From the NCBI GenBank assembly GCA_037389465.1, contig JAZARR010000123.1:2984501-3048500 (forward strand): 64,000 bases of DNA, in the 5' to 3' direction. Positions 13,322-28,200 of the stretch are shown here, piece after piece. The stretch is from Baylisascaris procyonis. Its lineage: Eukaryota; Nematoda; Chromadorea; Rhabditida; Ascarididae. Within the stretch, counting starts at the first letter, position 1, and every line of letters starts with the position of its first letter. The notes beneath the pieces are model-generated. The model was not told where the DNA came from. It saw only the letters and a list, made by a program, of their open reading frames with translations, and made no database searches. Both the position numbers and the translations under genes were made by a program.

Positions 13322-13383
<62 letters not shown>
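13322..13383. repeat. (AT)n microsatellite, about 30 copies
   Basis: About 62 bases of uninterrupted alternating T and A. It explains an apparent open frame of alternating Tyr-Ile on the minus strand, which is not coding. Such arrays are length-variable and can form cruciforms. Confidence 0.97.
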
Positions 13384-13386
<3 letters not shown>

Positions 13387-16374
13387 AAGAGTCATAACTT
13401 TGGCAAGCTAGCAATAAAGCTTTCGTTAGAATATTTCAATCATTTTCCATAAATATGCACGCAACGTATTGCTCTATATAAAACATCCGTTGTTTACTCA
13501 ATGTGATTCGGAATTGAAGCGCACGATCTGTTCCCGCTGAGAGCAATAAGAAAGTCTCTTTAAACTGGCAATTTACATAAATGCGTTCATTACTAGGTTC
13601 GTATTTTCGACAACGCTATCAAGAAATGCATGCTGATGGTTGGTTCACAATCTGCCAATGACGGTTAGAAAAAATTCTTAGCACTTGGCGCTCAAATTTC
13701 TCACACATGGATGTGTGACTGACAACATACATATGCAGTTGGCGTAATCTCTACTCAGTTCTCTTCGAAATAACGCAAAAACAATCCTCTCTGTAACTCA
13801 CGGACGTTTCTGCTCATTTTTTTGTTTGCGTTATTAAAGAATTGATTATCGTCAAGAAAAACTCATAGCATCATGTTTATTCTAATCCGACTTAACCGGT
13901 GAAATGGCGATGTTCGGTATGTTCTCACATAAACGCGACCATTGGAATCTTTTAAAAAAATGCTTAGTTTATAGAACACAATCGATCGGTGATGTAGTTG
14001 AATGATCATACCATCGTCATATTGCGCCTTAACCATTACTGTAATTATATTCTTTTCATCAAGCTCGGATCTCTCCATTGACCATTTCCAAAAACAGTTA
14101 ATCCCTTATGACAACTGAGGATTGCTCGGTAAACATCTAAACGAAGTTAATTTTAATTCGTTCAACAACCTCAAAAAGATTTAGAGGCCTAAAAATTTGT
14201 CCGCACTTGATAAGAGCGTGATTGTCTTTGTTTGCTGTGGTCGAAAAACTAAATTTTTTCGTCGATTTCTGTCGCCAAAAGTGTTGACCAGTTCGTTATA
14301 GTCTATGTTTTGTTGAGTGTGTATGAAACTAGCTACTCTTATAAATGAGGCTGTAGAAGAGGATTTTTATCACTCATTCGGGCTTATTTTTACCATTTTT
14401 TTCTTACAAAGAAATTTCATAGTTCAAATTCGTCAACAACTGTATCGCTACACCATACTATGTGAATGTCAACAACAACTCAATTTTCTCTCACATTTAT
14501 ATCTGTTTTGCGTGGTTTTCGCACCTCTTATTTTCTGTTAGCATATCGTTTATCAGAACACAAGCTACATTTAAGCATTCATTTGGTGTTACATTCGTTC
14601 TAATTGCTTGATATTGTGTCACTTTTCATGGCCATCACTAATGTGCACAAATACAATATCCAATCTGAGAGTATAGGTGGCTGTTAGCAATATTTATCAA
14701 CTTCCTCATGTGCATTGATGAGAGCGAAAAATTGAGCAGTGAGACTAATTTATTTTTCTATCTTCTCAAACTACGACTAACATTGATATTGGAGATGCAT
14801 TATGATGAACATGTCACTAACGAATATTTCTTTCATTTGCTTTCCGTGAGTATCTCATTCCGCCTGCGTCATTTTGCACGTTCTAAAGCCTCACATTTCT
14901 CACTAATTGCTCTTCGTTGACTGCTTTCTGCACTTCGGAAACACTATTCGGCAATTTTCTTTGGTCTTTCTTTGAGAAGAAGATTACAGCAGACAGACTG
15001 TGGCAATGAAAGGAAGCGAAGATCTGTGAGGCATCGAATTTCATATTCGACTAGAATTAGTGCTGATGATTGCGCCCTGTACTTTTTCTGAAGGAAAAGC
15101 AGCAAAAGAATGGCGTTTGCACCACACAGACGCATGAACCTCCACTTCCCTTGTGCAGTCTTAAGAAAACTTTGCGATGCACTATTTAATTAAAATTCAT
15201 GCACCACTTAACTTCGCTGGCAGCACTAACAATTTTAAGCCATCAGATGTTTCTTTTCTAAACATGAAATTTCAATTGCTTGCAGTGCGATTTTGCTGTC
15301 TCATAGGGAAACTTTTTTTCGAAAAACTCGGAATTAGCGATTTGTTTGAGTGATAATGGATACTGCTAGTTTGCATTAAGCGCATCTTTTATTCCTCTGT
15401 TTTTTATTTTGTTCCGATTCCAAGAGTATATTTTATTAAAAATGGCATTTATTGCTTATGCTAGGGCCTTTCTAAGCATCCAAAGCAAAAAAAAAGAAAC
15501 ATCTGAGACTTCTTTGATGAGTTTTCTCATACAATTGTTTATTGTTGTTTTTATCGTTCATTTATTCACAATTTACCTTATCTTTCATTTCAATTTATAA
15601 ATATTTCTACGGAAACTATACCAACATATACTATTTGGTCCATTTATTATGATAGGGAACTTCAGCTTGCTGCTATTTGCGTTTTATGAAGTTGGAAGAG
15701 ATAGTTTGCCTATATTGCCGCCCTTGTAGCCTGCTTACCCGGTCACAACCAAGATCAAATCGTCCTTCCATCACATCCAACTTGAATACTCTTTCCATTG
15801 TTTCAGTATGTCGTCACCAAAGTTTACAAAAGTTACGATTCAAAATTCAAATTCCATTAAAGCGAACATCAGTAAGCCGAACACATAGTCTTGGCTCTTT
15901 TGATGTTCAGTCGAGTGCACATTAGTTCCTTTTCATCCTCAATCATATTACACTATGCATCCGTTTCTCAAGCACTCCAGTTTGTGATCCAGTAAAGTAT
16001 GGCGATACTACTTGGTTCGTATAGACATAGTATATTTGTATCCCCTTTCCTGCTATTTACAAACGTATAAAAGAAGCATAAAACCTGCGGGTTAGTTTTA
16101 TTTGCAGGTTTATTTGGTTCGGAGCAGGAGCGATTTCTTACCGATGAGACTCATAGCAGGCCGGCGCAGGTAAAAGAATAGAAGTCGTTATTTTATTCTG
16201 CGCAGTTGTTGTCATAGGAAGTAATATCTAAATGGGACCTCTGTTTTTCACAGGTTTATTTCTTGGTGCTATCCAGATCCATTCAAGGGGCTGCCATCGA
16301 AAATCCCCTCCCTAATCTTCCTTGCCATCCTATCATTTTATGTTCTTCGGCAGTTTGTTCCTCGGCTCGAGTCG
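13384..16374. other. Non-coding AT-rich stretch
   Basis: Short open frames only (under 85 codons), none recognisable. From about 16080 the composition becomes richer in G and C, which seems to be the edge of the coding-like stretch that follows. Confidence 0.5.
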
Positions 16375-17507
16375 TTATATGGAGAAGTTCTCCTCAAATT
16401 CATCACTATAAAAAGTCATATGAGCAGCCTCGACTATATCTTTGCAGACAGAACCACTGCGGATGAAGAGTGAGGGGAGAGGAAAGGAGATAGGGCAAAC
16501 GTGAGGAACTAGACACATCCTGGCTGCTAGTACACTGCAGAGATGTTCAATGCGCGACAAAAAGCTCTTAATATAATGAGATGTGGCATATCCATCCCAA
16601 TTCAATTTCCCATAAAATGGTTATTTTGCCGCAGAACCGCCTTTCCTGCCCTCCCTTATAACATTTCAATCCAAAGCGCCCTTAACGGATTCTTTGTTGC
16701 GTGCCAAATCCAAATACGCGAAATTACCTCTGTTACCAAATCTTTTCAACCCGACACTGAAGCCTGAAAGATTGTAATTAACTTTATGGGATAGCCTGTC
16801 GGCCGCCGTATTAGTGTACACTTTGTGAGTTTTGCCATAGCGTCTGCATGTTTTAAGGGCATGGTGCAGAGTTTCGACTCCCAGTTCTTCCTAACAGGTA
16901 TTGCTGCAATCCTCACCCTATGCAATCCTGCACAACCCATATGACACCTTACAAGCCTGCGCCTTATGCGGTCTTTTCAAACATCACATGTCCCGAAGTG
17001 AAAATGAGTTTTTCCGTGTTTCATCTAGCAGCTTATTGAGTCCGTATGCAAGCTGAAGAGTGCAGTCGCTACAACTACTCAAACTTTCCGCTCTAATAAT
17101 TACAATGAGCTGCTAATGCTCAAAGCTCTCATAAATTCAGATGTCTAATATAGATCACAGCAAGCCGGACACTTTCTTCGATTCAAGACTGCAGAGTTCA
17201 GCTTCCTATTAATTGTAAGAGCAACCGTTTGAACTGATGGTTGAGACGCGAATGCACCAAATATCCTCCAACATTCTCCGACACATCTACCTGCTCGTTC
17301 CAATGAAACACTAGCGTGACTCAAAACTCGGATTGACGGTGTTTCACAGACATTCTTCCATCTCCTACGTAATTTATCAAAATAGACTGGTCCCACCTGT
17401 GAACATAACTTTGAACCCCAGTGGCTGGCCCTGTCACAGTGTTGTAGCACCATATCAAATGAAGAATCGTGCGAGAGGAGTTGAAAACAGGAAGTGGAAA
17501 ATACCAT
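16375..17507 (-). pseudogene. Coding-like degraded stretch, unassigned
   Basis: Three consecutive minus-strand open frames (17145-17507, 120 codons; 16746-16940; 16375-16605) lie head to tail in a patch of higher G+C. Between them, about 16640-16890 is also open for roughly 85 codons in another frame without an ATG, ending in a stop near 16635. Series of open frames that hop between registers on one strand are what a decayed gene or mobile element looks like. The largest frame is Cys- and Arg-rich and ends in a C-P-A-C-C cluster. I recognise no reverse transcriptase, integrase or transposase motif, so the family is unknown. Chance is a fair alternative. Confidence 0.25.
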
Positions 17508-20500
17508 TTTTTTTATTCCTATTTAAAGCGAGCCAACTGCATATAGGAGCTTCTATAAAACACTTTTTTGTGAGCCTCGTGACATGAAAATTCACTTGAT
17601 ATGAAAGGCATTAATAAATTTAGTCAAAATGAAGTAATGTGTTTCTCAAGTACGGCGAAGATGAATTACTTGGATGGATACGCTATACTGCAAATTTAGT
17701 TTCCTCAATAGGTTGAATTTGCTCATATTTTGCAATGGTTTTCAAATGAGTTGATTATGAAGCTAATCTAAAATTCAATGATTTTTTTCACATTTTTTCC
17801 AACAGCTGTTCCAACAGAACATGGCCACTTTATAACTTCCACGTTTTCATAAAATCGACAGTTTTTATTTATTGGGTTATTGGCAATTAGAATTTCTATC
17901 CTGCAAAAGCGGCTATTCCAGAAGATCGGTGAATTTCTTTCTTCCTTCGTGAAAAAATTTCACCTACGGATTTGAATTTTAAATCTCTGATTCGATTACA
18001 ATGATTGAGTAGTATGATGACTCATTTTTTTTGTGAAACTATTAATTGATATTTCATAGGCAATAAATGATAACTACATAAATAACAACTATATTTTCTA
18101 CCTCTATAGCCCACTTTTTAGCTCCTACTGCAATTATGCAAATCGGTTTACCAAAGGAGTGATCGAATAATTGAATGGCGCAATTTTATTGCTTTCAGCC
18201 ATAAATGTTTACTCATTTTTCTCATCCTCTTGTGCACGCTTCTTGTTATTTTCCGTTCTACCAATCGCAATGATTTGCTTGCCGGAGCTTTTTTTTTCTG
18301 CAAATACCTTCACCTTACTATTCATTCACCTTCAATATGTTTTGTTATCCTTTTATTTTTCACTACTTCATTGATGAAAAGATAAATGCGTGTGTAGTAA
18401 GACGTTTATTACTAGAGTAGATATACATGAATATCAGGCTTATTTTTATTGTTTTATCTTTATATTGGGAATGATTAGTCGAATGCAGATGTTCTAGGTA
18501 TCTGCATTTCCATCTCCAAGCGAAAACTGCTAGGAAAATATAGGAGAATACTGAATTTCGTTTATCCTTAACTTGGCTTACCGCTTACCTATGCCATTTT
18601 GGTAAGATGGATTTTCTCTTCAATTTCCATTTTTATTGTTTTTGAAAACGCATTATAAAGACACCTCCAATTTCTATAATCTTCTTTAGTAATCTCCAAA
18701 TAGCTCCAAATTTTTATCTCCAAATGGTCTCATGCTGTTAACAATCAATGACGTTACAAATAGAAATTGTTGTCTGCTCTTTTCGTTGAAAGCGCCAAAT
18801 CTCATACCATTGCTTACACTTATAGCATAGCAATTCCTCTTTTGACATTTTCTTTGAATTATTTATGCCTTTAAATTTTACTGAAAAAACAATCCGTTGG
18901 ACTGATCCCAAATAGTACTACTCTTATATTTATGCTTAAAAAGTCCTATTATTTATACATGATGTGAACATATATAAGTAACTGCTATCATTTACAGATC
19001 TTATAGAAGTTTTCGTATGGACTGAAGCCAATGAATGTGTGACATTTGTTGTTCATTTTTGTAAAGTTGATGATGTTGTTCTGTCGGCTTATTAATCTCC
19101 CTTATCCGATTCATTCGAGATAGATGAATATTATTTCTGCCAATTAAATCTCGCAGCTGTGAATACACTCATTTCGCATTATCGCTCATGCAGCTGGTCG
19201 CTTACTAGCGAATACAAAGAATAAATAGGCTGGCAGCAATCAAATGCGGGAATGTATGACTAATCCACTCAAGATGATACTAATTTTATTATGCGCAAAC
19301 ACTATGCAGTGTTGAATTCGAATAAGTTTCCCACTGGAATAGAATCCTACGTAAAAAAAGGGAAATTTGAGATTATTTTGTTGAGGATATCGAATTCAAG
19401 TGCAAAGACCAGGCGATGGAGTAGCCATTCGGTGTCGTGAATAAACAAAAACGCATCCTGTTGCGAAAGGAATAATTTCAATTTCGCACTCTCTTCGCAT
19501 TATTTATCATATGAATGTATCTAAATATATAAATACAAGTATAAATTGTATATATATATGTATATATATATAATGTGCGAGTAGCCTTTTCATTTATGCA
19601 CGAAAGCCTTAAGAAAATCTTATCGAACCGTTTTCATAGTTGCTGCTGTATTGAAGTGGCGGAGTTGCATTACATTTCTGCAGCCCACTTCAGGGCATTT
19701 AATTTTCTTTTAAGTGAAATAAAAAAGCGCATGCATTTACGTCACTCTGATATCTCCACGCTTAGGTGATTTGCTATTTCGCTTTCAACACTTGAGCAAT
19801 ATGCATCGCAACACGCTATCCTCATTTAGCCATAGACGATCATTTTTGCAATATTCTCTTTGTACTCACTCTCTAATATATAATTAAAATTCACCTAATC
19901 TAGTCGATGGGATAGTGACTGTTCCCATTACCTGTAATATTTGGGGTCTAATTGAACTGTTCACTTTATTATTTCAATATTCTATAGTATTAAATCACTC
20001 GAGTAGCCAAATATCTATAGTGTTAAATTAAAATAGCTTTCGAAAAACTACACATGCCGTCATAATCAGCGACCATTTTCCCTTCTTTGGCAATATGCAT
20101 ATAAAGATCAGCTCATCAGTCCCTAGTTATCCGTCGTATTACTCACCTGTAAATGTGCAGCTCCCTCAGATGCAACCTCCTACGCGCACAATCAATGTGG
20201 TTTATATTCTCGATCGATGCAAGTTGTTGCTCTATAACAAAATTGCCAAGCAGGCGAAGGGCAAATGAAGAAAATAAACGAATAACTTTGCCAGTCGTTA
20301 TTAACGGCATTCAAAACGGAACATACAAACACACTGTAAGGCTATGTAAACATGTATATTGCTCATTGATGCGTTACTAAACAACACTGATTGAAAATAA
20401 CCATATGTGCTTTTATTGCATTAGCGGCAAAAGCAGTAAACATTGGTCAGCTGCTAGTCTTGTTTCACATTAAAATCCACTGCAGCTTTCAGCAAATTCA

Positions 20501-22250
20501 TGTGAAAGCTATGACGAGGACGGATAAAATTTAAATATCTCCAACGTTCGAATTCTCGTTTTTTTTTTCGGAAGGGGGAGCGTAAAGGGAGGATAAGGAG
20601 GAAATGCGGGTGCGCAAAGTTAAAGCTGTGATCCTTTCCATTTTATACCGATATTTCTTTAAGATGATTAGCGATCACATTGCCTCACGAGATGACCGCA
20701 TATTTTCAAAACTCTGCTTTAAAACCGTTTGGGCGCCCAATTTCCAGAAAAGCGATATCCCGAACTGATGCGTAGCGTTGATTTGCTGTTCTATGAGACA
20801 CAAATCCGATTCATACTATTGATTCGCCGCAGTTGCTTTGGGCGTTTCAAATGCGAAATATCGCTTCTACCTGATTAGGAAGTGCCACAAACAATGTTGT
20901 TTTTTCTTTTGGATTCCATTTCCTATCATGCGCTTCCGACGTATACATTTGGCTGCAACGAACTTACTCGTCGTTAGATTCGGCTGTCTACTGATCGCAT
21001 TTCATAGCGAATTCTTGATGAAGCCTAATTTGTTTCCGTTCATTGAACGTGCCGAATGTATCGAATCCTTCAGACACTCGCTGCTAATGCGAGCTTCTCA
21101 TCGATGAAGATATTCTCGCTAGCTCTATTACGTTGCCTATGTGACTTTTATGAATCGCCATATCCATATGCTTGCTTCGAGAAATTTGATGCTTCAGCAA
21201 CGAATATTTGCCGGCGCACATTTTAATCATTCGTTTTCACGCACATTCTATTAGCAAACACTTTTTTTCATATATAAATGATTGAATGCGCCTTCAGTAA
21301 GTTCTTATCGTCAACATTTCTCTTATATGCAAAATTTTTCGTGCATGTGAATTAGTCATACTCTAGCTAGTAATGTAAGCCCATTGCACTACTGGTTGTG
21401 AAAAACATATCCTTGTTGAACCAAACCCAATAGATGCTCGGTCCTTCTCACTCTGTCTTCCTGCCACCAAATGCTAAAAATTTTTGCCCCGAACGAACAC
21501 AGTGAACGCTTCAAGAACTCCAACGGTAACGTCTGGCCCTGTAATATTAAAAACGCCACACTGTGGCAAGTAGATGAAGTTAGAATCTGATGGATCAGAT
21601 GAAGGATTGTGCATGAAGGACTTTGCAGTTCATGGGTTTCTGCAAACTAAATCATAGAAACCCTGTCCAAACTGCAAAATGACCGAAAAAAGCAGAAGGA
21701 TCATGACCTTCGCGCCATCACCATCATTTATTTATGTGCGGCACCTTATTCTTGAGTGCAAACAACGGTTTAAAAAATTCCAGCAAAAAAAAACGTCAAG
21801 GGTATGGTGCTCTTCTCCTGTCGATGGTGAAGAACTCAAGAGAGAAATTTCTTCCTCCCTCATGAAAGTGATGATTCACCCAAATAGCATCGCACCATCG
21901 TGAAAAGTGAAAGGTCTGTTCGGTTGTGCAAACTTCACAAATCTCATACATTTCTAGTCTTGCTTTCCCTTTTCTCACAAGACGATTAGTAGGTTGGCTT
22001 GGCAATCTCCAATGGTCGGGATTCGATATCTGGCGTCGATCAATCAAGAATGAAAATAACCTTTTTAATCGAAATCATAGCATTGAATGACTTCCTTTTG
22101 GTTTCTTTTGACCTCGCAAACAATATTATTCTGTAAAAATTATGAAGGAGGTTGGAGTGCTTAGTCTCGTTTTTCGATAAAATGAGCACTAAAATGTCCA
22201 TTCGCTTCAACGTGCACAAAATTTGAAAAGCGCTCAATAAGGTTGCATTT

Positions 22251-22268
22251 AAATAAATAAATAAATAA
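22251..22268. repeat. (AAAT)n short tandem repeat
   Basis: About four and a half uninterrupted copies of an AAAT tetranucleotide. Simple-sequence DNA, probably variable in length. Confidence 0.85.
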
Positions 22269-25200
22269 TGGTTGCATGAAGTTACATGAAGATACAATAG
22301 AAAAAATTTCGTCATAACATAAAAAGACTCAAGCGCAACTTTATTATTCATAACAGATAAAACCAAAATATTGTCGTCAATGTGAGCGAAGCGGATCTAT
22401 ATCGTTTTTACAAAAATTCCTGTCTCCAGACGTGATGAACCGTTGGAGAGCAAGTTCAACGCCCCCACGCTACTGAACCGTTTCTCGCGAAAAAAAAGTT
22501 TGCTCTTCGCTGCTTCTCGGTTTTGCAACCACATTAACCGTTTCCTCGACATTTTTATCACTTGCAGTGGAAAGTACGATAACAAAAAGGAACTCCTCGT
22601 TAAAACCTTCATAAGGGCGGGCTCGGTAAGAGATCCCACAAGGCGAGATACTTAGCTGGAGTCATGCTAACTGCTTAGTGCTTCAATCCCTGCGTTTATT
22701 CCTTTACAGTTTCCTGTCAAGCAATAGAACAATTGCACTTAATCCTACTGTTCGCCCTTAGTTAACACAAAACCTATCATCCAAATTCACGGCAACACCT
22801 CACGCCACAAGAAGCGACCTGAATGGGAGATGAATTGCTTTCATCATCTTACTCTCCGAACGTTTACCAACATAGCTCCACGATTCTTGCAGCCTCGACT
22901 ATTTCCTTCGAAAGAAACTGCTCAACAGCGATAGGAATGCCAAATATGCCTTCCGAAAGTCCTAAATTTTTGAGAAAATAGTATAACTTCTTTGGCATTC
23001 ATGCCAATGCGTTGACTTGGAATGACGTTCATTCTGAATAAAAATATTTGCAATGAGGATGTAACAGTTTGATACGTTAAAATGCTCGTCACCTTCTAAT
23101 CCACCTAATAATCTGAATCTGCCGTAAATGATGCCTAACAATAATACTCGAGTAACCTTACTGAGCAAAACAATATATAGGAAATGGGTTCTTGGTGTGT
23201 ATGTGCATCAGTCTTCTGCATAGGAAATCTGGTCGCGTGGGAGATCCACTTCATAGCAGAACGCATAACGCAATTATTGCATTTGTCGATGACGATGATA
23301 GTTATATGAGTTTCCGATCGTGAATCTCTGTTGATATTGTAAATTAATTTTTAGAAGTTTGCATCTATCTACTACCCTCACCGATCGACATAAATACAAC
23401 GCGCGTTTATTGATGCCATTGTCATGTCTTTTTGAATTAACCTCTAATAATTTATACACTTACTTTGATATTATTGTTTGTACTGCATTATCTATCTCAG
23501 AGATTTGTGCCTTGAATGATCACAAATGATGTAATGAGTTGCGAACTTAATTTCTATACTATTTTTGAATGTCTTTCCCACGTTATCGGGTGAGATTTCA
23601 GTCATCTCTTAATCGTTCTTCAGAATTTTAAAATATTTAAGTTGGACATTTACTCAACCAAAACATTAACAAAGACTGGAATCTGTTATAACGAATATCC
23701 GTTTGCTGCTCCACAGATGAGGTGTTAATTGATAAACATTAAGAGAAATGAACAAGGTTGATAGCTATATTTGCATTTTAAACGAATTGCTTGCAAACGT
23801 TCATCGATAGTTAGCTGTCAATATGCACAACTAAGTAGCTGTTGCACTTTGCTATTCGTGACTATTTGCAACATATTCAATGGATGTAGTGATGGAGGGC
23901 GACAAAAAAAGAGAGAATCGACGTACGACTTCAATTACCGAACGAGCTATGAACATCCCTTATGGTTGTGTCATTCTTAACGGATCGCATCACAAAGCAA
24001 TAGCATTCGAAAATGAGCACCACTAATGGATTGAATTGCAGCCATCAGTGATCCCAATCACATCCCAGATGCACATCTCATTTATGCGATCAGCAAGTGC
24101 CGCATCTACAGATTCACTAATATTATATCATTTGGACACTCATAGTTTTTATCCTCCATCCTGCATTTTCTTCCTCCCATCCTTTCATCTTTGACTTTCT
24201 GTTTAACTCAATTGACACGTTATGCGATTTTACAATTCCACCTAGTAATCAAAAATTTTCATAATCCGCCAGCGAATAAAACAACATTCACAGCGAAAAA
24301 TTCGCATTTAAGTCGAGCTCAGCATTCGTGCAAATCTCTCAGGACGAATTCGTTTCAGGCATATTTTGCAATAACAGATCGTGTTTTGCTTCCCCCCCCC
24401 TCCTGCCTTTTGCTCCTCTTCTCTTTGCCCCATGCCTTATGTCCCTTTACTTTAGGAAAATTTGTCGGAGTATAGATTTATGTTTATGCTAGACGAAAGC
24501 AATGAGCGAGTCAATGTTGCCTATGAAACGCAGTTAGTAGGAAGATTGCTGAAATGAGTTCGTGCACTGAGCACAGGAAAAGATTTGTTGACATGAGGGA
24601 ATGAACGAGTTTTTTCTGCAATGAGCAATCAGAGTTGTAGTGCTTTTCCATTGCAGCTGAGTTGTTCAACATTCATCTGCCAATCTTGTTCAGGCAATCG
24701 CTTTTCCTCTGCTTCTGTGTTGAATATTATTGGCATGTCAGCGCCTCATATGTAATAGTGAATATAATCTGCCAACGAACTCAAATCGCTATCAAAGGAT
24801 TTTCTACTTTCGTTAGCAGTTTTATCTTTTTAGTGCGAATTTCACTTCGAAATGAAATGTCTGCTGAAGGCTCTCTTGCTATAATTGGCCAAATCAGCGC
24901 ATAGAATAATGTATTTTCTTTTTCAATCCAGAAACTACATCAGTAAAATGGTGATTTCCGCATACGTTGCATTGAACTAATGCGCATAGCTGTGCCAAAT
25001 ATACGCATATAATTTCTAGAATAATACTGCAACGCGCTTGAAGCTATCAGTTGCACATGATGTGTTAACTCTATGATTGAAAGCTAAACCCTCACAAGTG
25101 AAATTTTGCACCATAAGGAAGCACTAACGAAAGTAATAACGACAATAAAGAGCTAGTTTTGTTCGCGAATAAATATATATAATCAATGAGAGTTGTAATG

Positions 25201-28200
25201 TGGAAATTGATAAATGATCAACAATTGTGTCAAAGTTGTTGCGTATATAACTTACGCATTGAGATCAATGCTAACATTATGAATATCAGTATAATTAAAG
25301 CATTTTTTGGATGATTGCTTAGCATCTTTTTTCGTTATTCACCTAGCAAAAGATTTTTACTGCAGTGAGCAATAACTGATATTTGCTAATATACCATTAA
25401 TTACGGCGACATTTGCAGAAATTAGAATATAAAAGAATCCGAATTGTTTTTCAGAAGCATTCGCACATCGATCGCATCAATGCATGATCTACATTGATTT
25501 TTGTAATTTGTGAATATGCTGCCGATATCAATCGTTTTTGTTCTAATAATACCTCGAGAAATCTCTAAACTAAATGGATTCAATACGTTATTAGTGCCTA
25601 TCCATGATCAAATATCTATCTGAATGTTATCCAATGAAAGTTATACCTATTTACTCAGCCAATATGTACTTTAAGAATGAGAAGGCGATAAAGAGAAGGT
25701 TTCATTCACAAATTTCACTTCGTTCATTCATTCATAAGAACAATTTCAGCATTATTTCAGCTTTGTCTAAGATATTTTCTTACGACATCCTGCTGCCTTG
25801 CGGGAATATTAGCATTCTTTGGTGTGACATCAAAAAATTGTCTGATTTGACTGGGATGTTGAAGGCATAGACGCCCGAAGATTCATTAATGAATTTGGTT
25901 TGCACTCATATGCCATCTTGGGTTGCTTGCATTCGCGTTGCATATCCATCCATTCAACGAACTTTATTCGATCAACGGAATGCTAACGCTCGCAAACTTC
26001 AGTACACGCCCATTCATCCACCCTGGCACCTGAGAGCACGTTCAGTGTTCCGCCTCCTGGATTCAGCGGTCCGTTTATCTCTCGAGCGTCAATCATCATT
26101 TCACAACCTCCCCATCCTCTCTCCCCCCTTCCTCTTCCTTTCAACGCATATATGAGATTGATTGTATAAAATCAAGTTTTGATGCGGTTCCTTCATTCAT
26201 CGTCGATAACGTCAACGTTGCACTTAAATCGCCACTTATTGTTAAATAATACATGTCATATAATGCTTTTTTCTCTCTTTGATAGCCAGAATTTACTATT
26301 TGCTGTCGCTTGCATGATTTCCCATAAAAAACACCTATAATTTGCACAGGTGCATGTACCTTCAATCAATGTGTTGTGGAATTTTTCGTCGATTTATAGA
26401 AATGTTCATTTATTTCTTCATTAAATATTTGCTTAAAAATATTCGTTAAGAGATGAACGTTTCAACAAACTTTCAAGAGATTTTTGTCTATGTGCAATTC
26501 TACAGAGTTCTTTAATAGAAATATTAATGCCAATTATATAATAATAAAATTCGATTTTGATGTATTCGCAATATTCAGTGTCATCCTACATACCTCGATG
26601 AAGTTTTTTGATTAAAGCAATGAATGAGATAGCTTTAAACGTTTATACTCATTTCATGTATCGATTGCATTAAAAATTCACAATGAATATTTCATCGGAA
26701 AATGCTTTGAATGTTCGATGAAATCGATTCGTTGAGTATGATAATTAGCCTAGTGCAGTGTTCATTTAATGTTCCGTTCATTATTCACTCTTCAAAGCGA
26801 ATTAATTCCATCGTGAAGCTGCTCTTTTCATATTATTTTCACTCCTCTAAGCATAACGGACACTCACTCTGTCTATACAAAATATTTCAAGCGAAGCGGA
26901 AATGATGTGCTATATAAGCGTATATGTGTATATAATATGCATCTCAATATTACAAGATAATAATAGAGCTGCCTTGCGCAGTAATGTACTTCTTTCTATA
27001 TGCCATAAGCGTGTTCTTCGATTTAATACTGTTAACGATCTGATTCGCAAATACGTTGCATCACATATCAGCATGAGAACCCATTACAGCTATTCTACTT
27101 TATAAGGCGGTCATTGATTGCACATTAATCATTTTTACATAACATCTCAAAGGTGAAAGATGAACAATAAAAATGCTGTGTGAAATTAACTTTTATGACT
27201 TATTTACAATTAATGTTTCTTTCACTCATGATCACGATATATGTAACTGTTAGTGAAGCGTGTCCCGATTCACTTGGTTCTGTAATTGCAGAGTGATGGT
27301 CATTGCGTAACGATGGATAACGTTCTTTTTGCAATATTTCAGCACAATGTAGAAAATATGCAATGCAATGAAGCCATTTATGCATTAATGCAGAAAATAA
27401 CGAAATGCAATATACATCAAAACATTGACATATTGCAGTGCAAATACTCACATGCAGCTAGCATATCAAATTTTTTCTTTACTTATTATCGACGTGTGTA
27501 AGTGGCTGGTAGAAATCCTACGGGAAGCACTTTGCTGCTGTGCAAATTGTTTCTTGTGTAAATGACATCCAATCTCTCTGCTTTCACGTTCAATTTATCA
27601 CAACGAAAGCACAACGAAGAAAAAAAAACGGTAGAGCATTGCTTCCGATTCAACTGTTCGAGTTTGATCGATGAAATCGTCATATTATTCATAAAACTGT
27701 CATATCCTAATGCCCTTCAAAAAGTGCAATAATGCGTCAAACTTCAGTCCACTTTTTTCTATTCAAATATAGGGCCACTTTCAACAATGGCTGATATGAA
27801 GGATACTACTGCTGTTAAAACATCTATCAACAAAGACTTACTTCCTTACATATTTTTATATTTTTAGGAAAAGAGCGCTTGTGAATTCTCCTATGCGCTA
27901 CAAAAAATCGAAGCAATTTTCTGAAGTGAAACCATTGACTAAACCGATGTTTTCGCAGAAATTTTATAGTTTTTCCGTCGTTGCTTTAATATATTTACCA
28001 CTACTCACTTAACTATCTCTTCATTTAAGCTGTTTGCGTAAGCCGTTCAATCTCCGTCGCTTGTGTTTGTCGTTACGTCCATGAGTATCTTCTTAACAAA
28101 TGGATGTATAATCAATTTTGGCATTCACAACCGCTGCGTATTGACTTCATTAGAGAACCTCATTTGTTGTTTCCATTAGTGGTAATAAGCGACTGATTAA

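Noticed and set aside
13226..13414. A minus-strand ORF with a Tyr-Ile repeat
   Set aside because: The repeat is the translation of the (AT)n microsatellite.
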